This document shows positions 1-6,203 of a stretch of 9,337 nucleotides of DNA, piece by piece (positions within the stretch are counted from its first letter, which is position 1; every line of letters begins with the position of its first letter). The DNA is from Clostridia bacterium (lineage in GTDB: Bacteria > Bacillota > Clostridia > Oscillospirales > CAG-272), in assembly GCA_029010655.1 (NCBI GenBank), contig JAQXKW010000064.1, positions 1-9,337 on the forward strand. Direction: 5' to 3'. The position numbers were made by a program, and so were the translations under genes. The notes beneath the pieces were generated by a model. It saw nothing but the letters and a program-made list of their open reading frames with translations, ran no database searches and had not been told where the DNA came from.

Positions 1-59
1 ATACAGGGGATACGGGCGAGGCGGATACTACCGCATCCGACTCTGTGAGTGAAGGCTAA
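1..59 (+). CDS. rnfG: RnfG C-terminal tail (partial)
   Basis: An open frame (codons starting at position 3) runs into the window and ends with TAA at 57-59. The 18 visible residues are TGDTGEADTTASDSVSEG, a low-complexity acidic, Thr/Ser/Gly-rich tail with no domain in it. The assignment rests on context: in rnfCDGEAB operons the gene immediately before rnfE is rnfG, which encodes the periplasm-facing subunit with a covalently bound FMN. The stop lies 11 bases before the rnfE start and overlaps its ribosome site (AAGGAGG at 58-64). The flavin-attachment motif would be upstream of the window, so identity cannot be confirmed here. An acidic extension after the FMN domain would not be unusual. 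Confidence 0.6.
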   Translation, partial: TGDTGEADTTASDSVSEG

Positions 60-70
60 GGAGGTTTTGT

Positions 71-682
71 ATGACACTGAAATCAAAATTCAATAAATCG
101 GATTTGCGCTCGGCTTATAAGCTTTTGGTGGTATGTCCGTCCCTTGCGGTAACGGATACGCTGGCAAAGGGGCTTGTAATGAGCGCCGCCGTGATTGTCA
201 CCTTGCTTATAGCCGTTGTTACGGTATCCGCCGTAAAAAGACTCATAAGCCCGGGTATTAAGTATCCCGTGTGCCTCGCTATAACCGCATTTTCCGCTTC
301 TCTTACGGAATTGCTCGTTAAAATATGCTTGCCCTCCGCCGCAGATGCGCTGGGCGTGTATCTGCCCGTGCTGGCAGTAAGCTGTATTGTGGTGCTGAAG
401 CTTGAAGCCGCCCTTGAAACGCCCGTTGTCAGGGCGCTTGAGGACGCAGTTGTCACAGGCGGCGAATTTCTCGTGCTGATGCTGGGAGCGTCCTTTGTGA
501 GAGAGCTTTTCGGAAAAGGCACGCTTGCCTGCGGCTTTGACGGAAGCGGCGGCATTGAGGTGTTCAAAAACGCACCTTTGCCCATTCTGGCGCTTCCCGC
601 CGGAATATTAATGCTTGCCGCCTTCGGCACCGCCGTAATAAAAGCTTTTGAAAAAGCGAAAGCGAAAGGAGGAAACAGATGA
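71..682 (+). CDS. rnfE: Rnf electron transport complex subunit RnfE
   Basis: This 203-residue integral membrane protein is a core subunit of the ferredoxin:NAD+ oxidoreductase Rnf complex (NqrD/RnfE family). Visible hallmarks are the VVCPSLAVTD motif (family form GLCPxLAVT) with Cys22, and VSCIVVLKLEAALE (family form NCIxxGRAEAFA) with Cys105. In the family these two Cys supply half of the ligands for an iron-sulfur centre shared with RnfA in the membrane. About six hydrophobic segments are seen, including residues 34-54, 66-86, 95-115, 122-146 and 168-190, followed by a Lys-rich tail. The start is set by AAGGAGG at 58-64, six bases before ATG. The stop overlaps the rnfA start as ATGA (679-682), consistent with translational coupling. 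The usual Asn before the second Cys is Ser, and the usual Gly-Arg of the GRAEAFA part is Leu-Lys, so this is a rather divergent member. Confidence 0.93.
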   Translation: MTLKSKFNKSDLRSAYKLLVVCPSLAVTDTLAKGLVMSAAVIVTLLIAVVTVSAVKRLISPGIKYPVCLAITAFSASLTELLVKICLPSAADALGVYLPVLAVSCIVVLKLEAALETPVVRALEDAVVTGGEFLVLMLGASFVRELFGKGTLACGFDGSGGIEVFKNAPLPILALPAGILMLAAFGTAVIKAFEKAKAKGGNR

Positions 683-1254
683 ATACCGTGTGGGTAATAC
701 TGGCGGCAATATTTGCCGATAATTTCCTTCTTGCAAGATTTTTCGGAATAGAATCGTTCTTTTCCGCCTCGGAAAAGAAATCCACCTCTCTTTGGTACGG
801 CGTGCTTGTCACCGTAGTTACGGTGTCGGCAGGCACCGTGGCGGTAGTGCTTAACAAATTCGTGTTTGCACCCCTGAATATAGAGTATATGTCCACCTTC
901 GTCACGGCGCTTGTGATTTTCTCGGTAATATGCGCTTTGCATATCCTTTCAAAAAAGGTGTCCGAAAAAGCATATAAGCGCATGAGCGAAAGCGTGCCCC
1001 TTTTGTCCACAAACTGCGTGGTAATGGGAGCGGTGCGCCTTTGTGCGGATAATTCTCTCTCTATGGGTAACAGTGTGCTGTTCCTTTTGGCGGCAGGGGT
1101 CGGCTTTACTGTCGCTTTGCTCATATTCAGCGCAGTACAGGAAAGACTTGAAAACGTCTCCTGCGTTCCTTCCTTTAAGGGACTTCCCATACTGCTTCTT
1201 TCGGCGGCATTTGCCGCAATGGCGTTTGCGGGCTTTGCCGGAATAGGCGCCTGA
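679..1254 (+). CDS. rnfA: Rnf electron transport complex subunit RnfA (Cys25 replaced by Glu)
   Basis: This 191-residue membrane protein is the pseudo-symmetric partner of RnfE in the Rnf core (NqrE/RnfA family). It shows the family pattern: an N-terminal helix with ADNFLLARFFGI (family NNFVLxxFLGI), a conserved STNCVVMGA motif with Cys113, then FTVALLIFSAVQERLE and FKGLPILLLSAAF, matching the family GFxLxxxLFAxIRERL and FRGxxIxLITAGL. Hydrophobic segments lie near 3-23, 38-60, 71-91, 104-118, 131-152 and 169-188, and the length is normal. AAAGGAGG at 665-672 sits six bases before ATG, and the start overlaps the end of rnfE. The oddity is at codon 25 (751-753, GAA): the family sequence GLCPFxGVSKK reads GIESFFSASEKK here, so the first conserved Cys is Glu. 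Family identity is firm; the effect of the substitution is not known. Confidence 0.93.
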   Translation: MNTVWVILAAIFADNFLLARFFGIESFFSASEKKSTSLWYGVLVTVVTVSAGTVAVVLNKFVFAPLNIEYMSTFVTALVIFSVICALHILSKKVSEKAYKRMSESVPLLSTNCVVMGAVRLCADNSLSMGNSVLFLLAAGVGFTVALLIFSAVQERLENVSCVPSFKGLPILLLSAAFAAMAFAGFAGIGA

Positions 1255-1272
1255 AAAGGGAAGGGAGATAAA

Positions 1273-2115
1273 ATGCTGCTTGGAATAATTGTAACGGCGT
1301 CCGCCGTCTGCGTGCTTGCATTGCTTGTAGCCGTGTTTGTATCTGTGGGCGGCGGCGGAAAGACCGCCGAAAAGGAAATTAAAAAAGAGAAAATACTGGA
1401 TTATCTTCCCGGAGATAACTGCGGCGCCTGCGGGTGTAAAACCTGCGCAGACCTTGCGGAAAAAATCGCCGAGGGAAAATGCTCTCCGTCCGCCTGCCTT
1501 TCCGGCGGCGCACCCGTGGCGCAGGCTGTGGGGGTTGTCGTAGGGCGTGAGGACGAAAACACAGAGCCTGTGCGCGCTCAGGTTATGTGCTCCTGTACAA
1601 ATTCGACTGCGGCAAAAAAATACCGCTTCGATACGGATAGCGGAGAGCTTGACTGCGTGTCGGCAATGAGATTGGGCGGCGGCGAAAGAGAGTGCCGCTT
1701 TGCCTGTATCGGCATGGGAAGCTGTCAGAAAAGCTGTCCCTACGGCGCAATCAGTATTGTAAACGGCACAGCCTCCGTTGATTACAGAAGGTGTACCGGC
1801 TGCGGTATATGCACCGATGTGTGTCCCAAAAACCTTATTAAGATGATACCTTACGATACATATTATTGGGTGGGATGCTCCTCAAAGGACAGAGCCGCAA
1901 AAACCGCAAACAAGTGTAAGGTAGGCTGTTCAGGTTGCGGAGAATGTGAAAGAGCTTGCCCCGAAGGAGCCGTAACAGTAAAGGATAACGTGGCAGTAAT
2001 TGATTACGCTGTCTGCACAGGGTGCGGCGCATGCTTCAGAGCCTGCCCCGAGGGAATAATATGGAAAGCGGACGCCGTGGGCGCCTCCGACCTCATATTC
2101 TCAAAAGGGAAATAA
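1273..2115 (+). CDS. rnfB: Rnf electron transport complex subunit RnfB, polyferredoxin
   Basis: This 280-residue subunit is the electron entry point of Rnf: it accepts electrons from reduced ferredoxin and passes them along a chain of iron-sulfur clusters. Residues 3-25 form one membrane anchor. A 4Fe-4S domain follows with LPGDNCGACG and Cys50, 53, 58 and 75. Next come Cys141/145/151/155 (ECRFACIGMGSCQKSCP), Cys174/177/180/184 (CTGCGICTDVCP), Cys215/219/222/225/229 (KCKVGCSGCGECERACP) and Cys248/251/254/258 (CTGCGACFRACP), that is, the usual chain of ferredoxin-type modules. The length is within the clostridial RnfB range. GGGAG at 1263-1267 lies six bases before ATG, and the gap after rnfA is 18 bases. 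It is the last gene of the operon: a strong terminator starts nine bases after the stop. All expected cluster ligands appear present, in contrast to RnfA. Confidence 0.95.
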   Translation: MLLGIIVTASAVCVLALLVAVFVSVGGGGKTAEKEIKKEKILDYLPGDNCGACGCKTCADLAEKIAEGKCSPSACLSGGAPVAQAVGVVVGREDENTEPVRAQVMCSCTNSTAAKKYRFDTDSGELDCVSAMRLGGGERECRFACIGMGSCQKSCPYGAISIVNGTASVDYRRCTGCGICTDVCPKNLIKMIPYDTYYWVGCSSKDRAAKTANKCKVGCSGCGECERACPEGAVTVKDNVAVIDYAVCTGCGACFRACPEGIIWKADAVGASDLIFSKGK

Positions 2116-2123
2116 TATATTGT

Positions 2124-2173
2124 AAACGGTACCTCCGCAAGTGCTTTCCCGCACCTGCGTAGGTACCGTTTTT
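2124..2173 (+). terminator. Rho-independent terminator of the rnf operon
   Basis: Eleven bases AAACGGTACCT (2124-2134) pair perfectly with AGGTACCGTTT (2161-2171). The helix continues inward, after single mismatches, through CGCA/TGCG (2136-2139 with 2156-2159) and GTGC/GCAC (2141-2144 with 2151-2154), leaving a six-base loop TTTCCC. A T run (2169-2173) overlaps and follows the descending arm. It begins nine bases after the rnfB stop and so closes the rnf transcription unit before the glg promoter. Confidence 0.92.
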
Positions 2174-2303
2174 GTGAGGGAGATGTTAGGATTTACCTCG
2201 TGCTGTAATGGGTGGAAGGCAGACGGACGGTTAGGGCTATACGGCGGCGAAGCCGCCGCACACCGGGGGGACGGAACATAGACGTGCGGCGACAGCATAC
2301 CTC
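2174..2303. other. Gene-free stretch with GC-rich inverted repeats
   Basis: No credible coding region is seen between the rnfB terminator and the MITE-like element. CGGCGGC (2242-2248) and GCCGCCG (2252-2258) form a hairpin with loop GAA; this is the reverse complement of the hairpin at 2539-2555. A second, mutually exclusive pairing exists: CGCCGCAC (2254-2261) with GTGCGGCG (2284-2291), around a GGGGGG run. The rest shows no recognisable signal. Confidence 0.5.
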
Positions 2304-2428
2304 TGCCTCCCTTGTGTAAAGGGAGGTGGCACGGCGTATGCCGTGACGGAGGGATTGTTTCCCTACGTCACACCAAAGACAATCCCTCCACCACTTCGTG
2401 GTCCCCCTCCCTTTACACAAGGGAGGCA
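2304..2428. mobile_element. MITE-like palindromic element, two head-to-head half-units
   Basis: The 23-base ends at 2304-2326 and 2406-2428 are perfect inverted repeats. Each end is itself a hairpin (CCTCCCTT, loop GTGTA or TACAC, AAGGGAGG). Inside, the left arm carries CACGGC-GTAT-GCCGTG (2330-2345) and the right arm carries ACCAC-TTC-GTGGT (2390-2402). The arms meet in an 11-bp inverted repeat GGAGGGATTGT/ACAATCCCTCC (2348-2358 with 2379-2389) around a 20-base centre. The element has no coding capacity, and I see no clear target-site duplication in the flanks. I recognise this style of palindrome from memory as a common intergenic repeat of gut Clostridia. The mobilising enzyme cannot be told from here: a DDE transposase acting on MITE ends or a Y1/RAYT-type enzyme acting on hairpins are both possible. 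Confidence 0.75.
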
Positions 2429-2432
2429 AATT

Positions 2433-2555
2433 AACCGTTCGCATTCACGCTGACGGAAGGTGCCATCAAACCGAACGTAGAGATTGCCGAGGGTACTTGT
2501 ACCCCTGCAATGACAGGGGGCGTGCCGCCCCCTGTATGCGGCGGCTTCGCCGCCG
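2433..2555 (+). repeat. Composite structured repeat, copy A
   Basis: This is the first of two related units 254 bases apart (copy B at 2687-2803). It contains, in order: a leader whose last 26 bases (2448-2473, starting CGCTGACGGAAGG and ending CATCAAACCG) are identical in copy B; an imperfect palindrome with outer stem ATTGC/GCAAT (2483-2487, 2507-2511) and inner stem GGGTAC/GTACCC (2491-2496, 2499-2504); a 9-bp hairpin CAGGGGGCG-TGC-CGCCCCCTG (2514-2534); and a 7-bp hairpin CGGCGGC-TTC-GCCGCCG (2539-2555). The AGATTGCC...GCAATGACA core resembles REP-like palindromes seen in many bacteria. It has no coding capacity and abuts the solo half-unit at 2559. Confidence 0.7.
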
Positions 2556-2558
2556 TAA

Positions 2559-2610
2559 GCCTTCCCTTAATAAAGGGAAGGGGGACCGGCTCTGCCGGTG
2601 GATGAGTTGT
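2559..2610 (+). repeat. Solo half-unit of the MITE-like family
   Basis: This 52-base unit has the same plan as each arm of the element at 2304-2428. It starts with an outer hairpin CCTTCCCTT-AATA-AAGGGAAGG (2560-2581). GGG follows, then an inner hairpin ACCGGC-TCT-GCCGGT (2585-2599), and the unit ends with GGATGAGTTGT (2600-2610), which corresponds to GGAGGGATTGT in the arms. No inverted partner follows: 2611-2655 is unrelated, AT-richer sequence. It is best read as a diverged single unit or a decayed full element. Confidence 0.65.
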
Positions 2611-2656
2611 GTCCTTACATTCAATTATCGCTTTATAAACGGCGAAAACTAAAACA

Positions 2657-2680
2657 ACGGCGGGAGCAAGCCCCCGCCCT
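2657..2680. repeat. GC-rich palindromic repeat
   Basis: GGCGGG (2659-2664) pairs with CCCGCC (2673-2678) around the eight-base loop AGCAAGCC. No T run follows, so it is not a convincing terminator for the + strand. The form resembles short palindromic repeats that recur between genes in Clostridia, but only one copy is in this window, so repeat status is inferred from general familiarity. Confidence 0.4.
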
Positions 2681-2686
2681 ACTAAA

Positions 2687-2803
2687 AACCGTCCGCTTAT
2701 CCGCTGACGGAAGGTGCCATCAAACCGCTCACAGAGATTGCCACGGGCGCTCCGCACCCTCGCAATGACAGCCCTGCGGGCTGTAAAGCGGCTTCGCCGC
2801 CGA
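2687..2803 (+). repeat. Composite structured repeat, copy B
   Basis: This is the second copy of the unit at 2433-2555, kept at a constant 254-base offset through the leader. The first 41 bases differ from copy A at five positions, and the last 26 of those (2702-2727) are identical. Then come ATTGC/GCAAT (2737-2741, 2762-2766) enclosing GGG..GC/GC.CCC, a hairpin CAGCCC-TGC-GGGCTG (2769-2783), and GCGGC-TTC-GCCGC (2788-2800). The hairpin loops TGC and TTC and the stem order match copy A, while stem sequences differ and remain paired. A further lone GCGGC-TTC-GCCGC hairpin is at 2855-2867, outside the unit. Confidence 0.7.
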
Positions 2804-2940
2804 CCGCCACCCACCGACTGCCCCCTGACGCTACTTGCTCCTGTACCTCCGTGGGCGGCTTCGCCGCTGCCAGCCGCTAACCCCCAACCCCCGAATAATA
2901 ATTTCAATAACATTTTACCGTAATTTGATACAAATATCTA
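2804..2940. other. Gene-free stretch leading into the glg promoter
   Basis: This part of the 890-base intergenic region (2116-3007) has no credible gene. The first half is C-rich on the + strand, with the hairpin GCGGC-TTC-GCCGC at 2855-2867 and two C runs near 2881-2891. From about 2893 to 2940 it turns sharply AT-rich, immediately upstream of the -35 box, as expected for an upstream promoter (UP-like) segment. Confidence 0.5.
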
Positions 2941-2969
2941 TTGAAAAAGCGGCGTAAGGGTAGTATAAT
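2941..2969 (+). promoter_or_regulatory. Sigma-A promoter of the glg operon
   Basis: TTGAAA at 2941-2946 (-35) and TATAAT at 2964-2969 (-10) are separated by exactly 17 bases, nearly the housekeeping consensus. An AT-rich tract lies just upstream. Transcription would begin near 2976, giving a leader of about 32 bases before the glgB ATG at 3008, too short for a large riboswitch. No operator is evident. Confidence 0.87.
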
Positions 2970-3007
2970 TATATTAGGTAAATAATAAGTAAAAGGGATG
3001 GTCTCAT

Positions 3008-4897
3008 ATGATTTCCGAAAAGAAACCTGACAGCGCGGCATATTTTTTTCACGAGGGTACTAATTATAACGCATGGGAATACATGGGAGCGCACCGTGAC
3101 GGAGACGGATACGTTTTCAGAGTGTGGGCTCCCAATGCGGATGCGGCATTTGTAACGGGGCTTTTCAACGGCTGGTCCGAGGACGACCCCATGTACCGTG
3201 TGGACGACGGCATATGGGAATGCAGGCTTTCAGGAGATCGCTTCGGCGACGGCTACAATTACAAATTCAAGCTGAAAAACGGCGGCAGGGACATATACAA
3301 GGCTGACCCCTTTGCTTTCTTTGCGGAGCTTCCCCCCGAAACTTCCTCAAGATTTTTCGAGCTGTCGGGATATGAGTGGCATGACGCAAAATGGCTCCAA
3401 AGCAGACGGAAAAAGTATACGCGAGAAGAAGTTATGCACCGTCCCGTAAACGTATATGAGCTTCATGCCGATTCATGGAAACGGCACGAGGACGGCACAA
3501 GGCTTACCTATCCGGAGCTTGCACAGGAGCTTGCGCCCTACGCAAAGCAGATGGGATATACCCACGTGGAGCTGATGCCCGTGTCGGAGTACCCCTTTGA
3601 CGGGTCATGGGGCTATCAGGTAACGGGTTATTATGCTCCCACCTCCAGATTCGGAACTCCGCACGATTTTATGAAATTCGTGGATATTATGCACGAGGCG
3701 GGAATAGGCGTTATCCTTGACTGGGTGCCCGCCCATTTCCCCAAGGACGGACACGGTCTGTGCGAGTTCGACGGCGGCTATCTGTACGAGTATCAGGGAA
3801 AGGACCGAATGGAGCAAGCAGACTGGGGAACAAGACGCTTTGACGTGGGACGTCCCGAGGTTCAGTCATTCCTCGTATCAAACGCCGTCTACTGGGCGAA
3901 AATGTATCATGTTGACGGTCTGCGCATTGACGCAGTGGCGTCAATGCTGTACCTGAATTACGGCAAAAACGACGGAGAGTGGGTTCCCAATGTGTACGGG
4001 GATTCAAGATGCCTTGAGGCTATCGCCTTCTTCCAAAAGCTCAATTCCGCCATGGTAACCTATTTCCCCGATGTAATGACCATAGCGGAGGAATCCACCG
4101 CATGGCCCGATGTTACCACCTTCGACCGGGGAGGTCTGGGGTTTACCCTGAAGTGGAATATGGGCTGGATGAACGATACCCTGAGCTATGCCGTAGAGGA
4201 TCCCTTGTTCCGAAAATATCATCACGATAAGCTCACCTTCCCCATGATGTACGCTTATTCCGAAAAATTTATATTGCCCATTTCCCACGACGAGGTGGTT
4301 CACGGCAAAAAATCGTTTCTGGATAAAATGCCCGGAGATTACGACATGAAGTTCGCAGGTGCAAGAACCTTTGCGGCGTATATGATGACCGTTCCCGGCA
4401 AAAAGCTGAGCTTTATGGGAAACGAAATAGGACAGTTCAAGGAATGGGACTATAAGGGAAGTATTGAGTGGTTTTTGCTTGACTTTGAAAAGCACGCAAG
4501 ATTTCAGCTTTATATAGCCCGTCTGAACGCTCTTTATCTTAAAACACCGGCGCTGTGGGAACAGGACGACGGCTGGCAGGGCTTTTCGTGGATAGACGCA
4601 AACGACCGTGACGAAAGCATAATATCGTACAGAAGATACGATAAGAAGGGCAGAGCCGTAACGGTAGTGCTTAATTTCACACCTGTGCACCGTGAGGGAC
4701 ACAGAACGGGAGTGCCGACCCCCGGACTGTATGAGGAAATACTTGCCTCGGACAGCGAAGAATTCGGCGGAAGCGGAATTGAAAACAAAACCTTCAGAAG
4801 CGAAAAGGTCAAGTGGGACGGAATGGAAAATTCCGTGTTAATAGACCTACCGCCCATGAGCGCAGTAATATTCCGCCTTAAAAGAAAAACAAAATAA
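3008..4897 (+). CDS. glgB: 1,4-alpha-glucan branching enzyme GlgB
   Basis: The enzyme cuts an alpha-1,4 glucan chain and re-joins it through an alpha-1,6 bond, creating glycogen branches in the cytoplasm. The 629 residues comprise a CBM48/N-terminal beta domain (about 30-105, with FRVWAPNADAAFVTGLFNGW), a GH13 barrel (about 140-510) and a C-terminal beta domain. The four GH13 motifs are visible: DWVPAHF (238-244), GLRIDAVASMLY with nucleophile Asp308, IAEEST with acid/base Glu361, and ISHDEVVHG with Asp428. The extra N1 domain of E. coli-type enzymes is missing, as in the shorter branching enzymes. The ATG follows AAGGGA (2993-2998) by nine bases and is the first start after the promoter. It is the first gene of the glgBCDAP operon; 27 bases separate it from glgC. 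Confidence 0.96.
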   Translation: MISEKKPDSAAYFFHEGTNYNAWEYMGAHRDGDGYVFRVWAPNADAAFVTGLFNGWSEDDPMYRVDDGIWECRLSGDRFGDGYNYKFKLKNGGRDIYKADPFAFFAELPPETSSRFFELSGYEWHDAKWLQSRRKKYTREEVMHRPVNVYELHADSWKRHEDGTRLTYPELAQELAPYAKQMGYTHVELMPVSEYPFDGSWGYQVTGYYAPTSRFGTPHDFMKFVDIMHEAGIGVILDWVPAHFPKDGHGLCEFDGGYLYEYQGKDRMEQADWGTRRFDVGRPEVQSFLVSNAVYWAKMYHVDGLRIDAVASMLYLNYGKNDGEWVPNVYGDSRCLEAIAFFQKLNSAMVTYFPDVMTIAEESTAWPDVTTFDRGGLGFTLKWNMGWMNDTLSYAVEDPLFRKYHHDKLTFPMMYAYSEKFILPISHDEVVHGKKSFLDKMPGDYDMKFAGARTFAAYMMTVPGKKLSFMGNEIGQFKEWDYKGSIEWFLLDFEKHARFQLYIARLNALYLKTPALWEQDDGWQGFSWIDANDRDESIISYRRYDKKGRAVTVVLNFTPVHREGHRTGVPTPGLYEEILASDSEEFGGSGIENKTFRSEKVKWDGMENSVLIDLPPMSAVIFRLKRKTK

Positions 4898-4924
4898 TAT
4901 AATGCAATATAGGGAGGATCGGAC

Positions 4925-6115
4925 GTGTTCAGCAGAAAAAAAGAGTGCGTGGCTATGCTGCTCGCAGGCGGGCAGGGAAGCCGTTTGTACGCACTGACCC
5001 AGAAGGTGGCAAAGCCTGCAGTTCCTTTCGGAGGCAAATACCGGATTATAGATTTTCCCCTGTCAAACTGCACCAATTCGGGCATTGATACGGTGGGCGT
5101 GCTCACCCAGTATCAGCCGTTGGTGCTGAACGATTATATCGGTAACGGACTCCCCTGGGATCTTGACCGTACTTACGGCGGCGTAAAGATTTTGCCGCCC
5201 TATCAGGGAAGTCACTCGGCGGACTGGTACAAGGGAACGGCAAACGCCATATATCAGAATATCCGTTTCATCGAGAACTTCGACGCAGACTATGTGCTTA
5301 TACTTTCCGGCGACCATATTTACAAAATGGATTACGCCAAAATGCTTAAATTCCATAAAAAGAGAGGCGCAGACTGTACTATTGCCGTAATCGACGTGCC
5401 CATAGAGGAGGCAAGCCGCTTCGGCATTATGTCCGTGGACGAGGAGCAGAGAATTTTCAAATTCTCCGAAAAGCCTAAAAACCCGGACTCCACAAAAGCG
5501 TCCATGGGTATTTATATATTCACTAAGGATAAGCTGGTGAAATACCTTACCGAGGACGCAAACGACCCTGACTCCTCCAACGATTTCGGAAAGAATGTAA
5601 TTCCCGCAATGCTTGGGGCAGGGGAGAAAATGTTCGCCTATTCCTTTGAGGGATACTGGAAGGACGTGGGAACAATTCAGAGCCTGTGGGAGGCTAACAT
5701 GGACCTGCTGGGCGACCACCCGGTTTTCTCCATGGACGACGAAAAGTGGAGAGTTTACTCAAGACATAATACCTTTGCTCCCCAGTATATAGGAGACGGG
5801 GCAAAAATAAAGAATTCAATAATCAGCGAGGGCTGCGAGGTGTACGGAACGGTGGAAAACTCCGTTTTGTTCGGCGGGGTAACGGTGCTCCCCGGAGCCG
5901 TAGTGCGTGACAGCGTGGTTATGAGCGGAAGCGTTGTGGGACGGGACGCTGTTCTTTCCTATTCGCTTATAGACTCAAACGTGGAAATCGGAGAGGGCGC
6001 CGCCGTGGGCGGTCCCGTCAGATGTAAAGAGGGCGTCACCGTTATAGGCGACGGCACAAAAATCGCCGACGGCGAAACCGTTGCCCCCGGCGCAATGATT
6101 CCCGATTTAAGATAA
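4925..6115 (+). CDS. glgC: Glucose-1-phosphate adenylyltransferase GlgC, catalytic subunit
   Basis: This enzyme makes ADP-glucose and pyrophosphate from ATP and glucose-1-phosphate, the committed and usually regulated step of glycogen synthesis. In its 396 residues the nucleotidyltransferase domain carries LAGGQGSRL (13-21), KPAVPFGGKYRIIDFPLSNC (30-49), the SGDHIYKMD motif with the catalytic-type Asp130, FSEKPK with Lys183 expected at the sugar phosphate, and YWKDVGT (244-250). Residues from about 285 on form hexapeptide-repeat turns of a left-handed beta helix, typical of the family. The start is GTG at 4925, chosen because AGGGAGG (4911-4917) lies seven bases before it and KKECVAMLLAGG has the usual N-terminal length; ATG at codon 11 has no such site. 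Its partner GlgD is next in the operon, as in Bacillus, where the two subunits form a heteromeric enzyme. Confidence 0.96.
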   Translation: MFSRKKECVAMLLAGGQGSRLYALTQKVAKPAVPFGGKYRIIDFPLSNCTNSGIDTVGVLTQYQPLVLNDYIGNGLPWDLDRTYGGVKILPPYQGSHSADWYKGTANAIYQNIRFIENFDADYVLILSGDHIYKMDYAKMLKFHKKRGADCTIAVIDVPIEEASRFGIMSVDEEQRIFKFSEKPKNPDSTKASMGIYIFTKDKLVKYLTEDANDPDSSNDFGKNVIPAMLGAGEKMFAYSFEGYWKDVGTIQSLWEANMDLLGDHPVFSMDDEKWRVYSRHNTFAPQYIGDGAKIKNSIISEGCEVYGTVENSVLFGGVTVLPGAVVRDSVVMSGSVVGRDAVLSYSLIDSNVEIGEGAAVGGPVRCKEGVTVIGDGTKIADGETVAPGAMIPDLR

Positions 6116-6130
6116 CGAGAAATAATACGG

Positions 6131-6203
6131 TTGAAATGCGGTGCTTTCGGGCGTAGCACCCGGCCTTCAATCACGGTTTTCATGTGTCCCCAAAAGGGAG
6201 ACA
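6131..6203 (+). promoter_or_regulatory. Possible structured leader upstream of glgD
   Basis: The 123-base gap between glgC and the chosen glgD start can fold into two hairpins. The first is GGTGCT/AGCACC (6140-6145 with 6155-6160), closed further out by TTGAA/TTCAA (6131-6135 with 6166-6170). The second is TGTC-CCC/GGG-A-GACA (6185-6191 with 6196-6203) with loop AAAA and one bulge. Neither is followed by a T run, so they do not look like terminators. They might be mRNA-processing or stability structures. Function is inference. Confidence 0.3.

Noticed and set aside
115..942. Long minus-strand open frame (275 codons) opposite rnfE and rnfA
   Set aside because: It lies wholly antisense to two clearly conserved genes; the product is low in familiar domains and there is no sensible ribosome site. 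It is a codon-bias shadow.
2304..2803. CRISPR array
   Set aside because: The repeats are few, differ in length and sequence, and are not separated by regular unique spacers; no cas genes are present.
2878..2893. Possible i-motif/G-quadruplex from C runs upstream of the glg promoter
   Set aside because: Only two runs of five C occur close together; four tracts are needed for an intramolecular quadruplex.
2193..2923. Several open frames of 65-160 codons on both strands in the repeat island
   Set aside because: They run through palindromes and direct repeats, give Pro/Arg-rich translations, lack ribosome sites and show no domain.
2970..3007. Riboswitch in the glgB leader
   Set aside because: The predicted leader is about 32 bases with no stable hairpin, too short for known metabolite riboswitches.
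4004..4702. Minus-strand open frame of 232 codons within glgB
   Set aside because: Antisense shadow of a well-conserved GH13 gene with no independent start signals or recognisable product.
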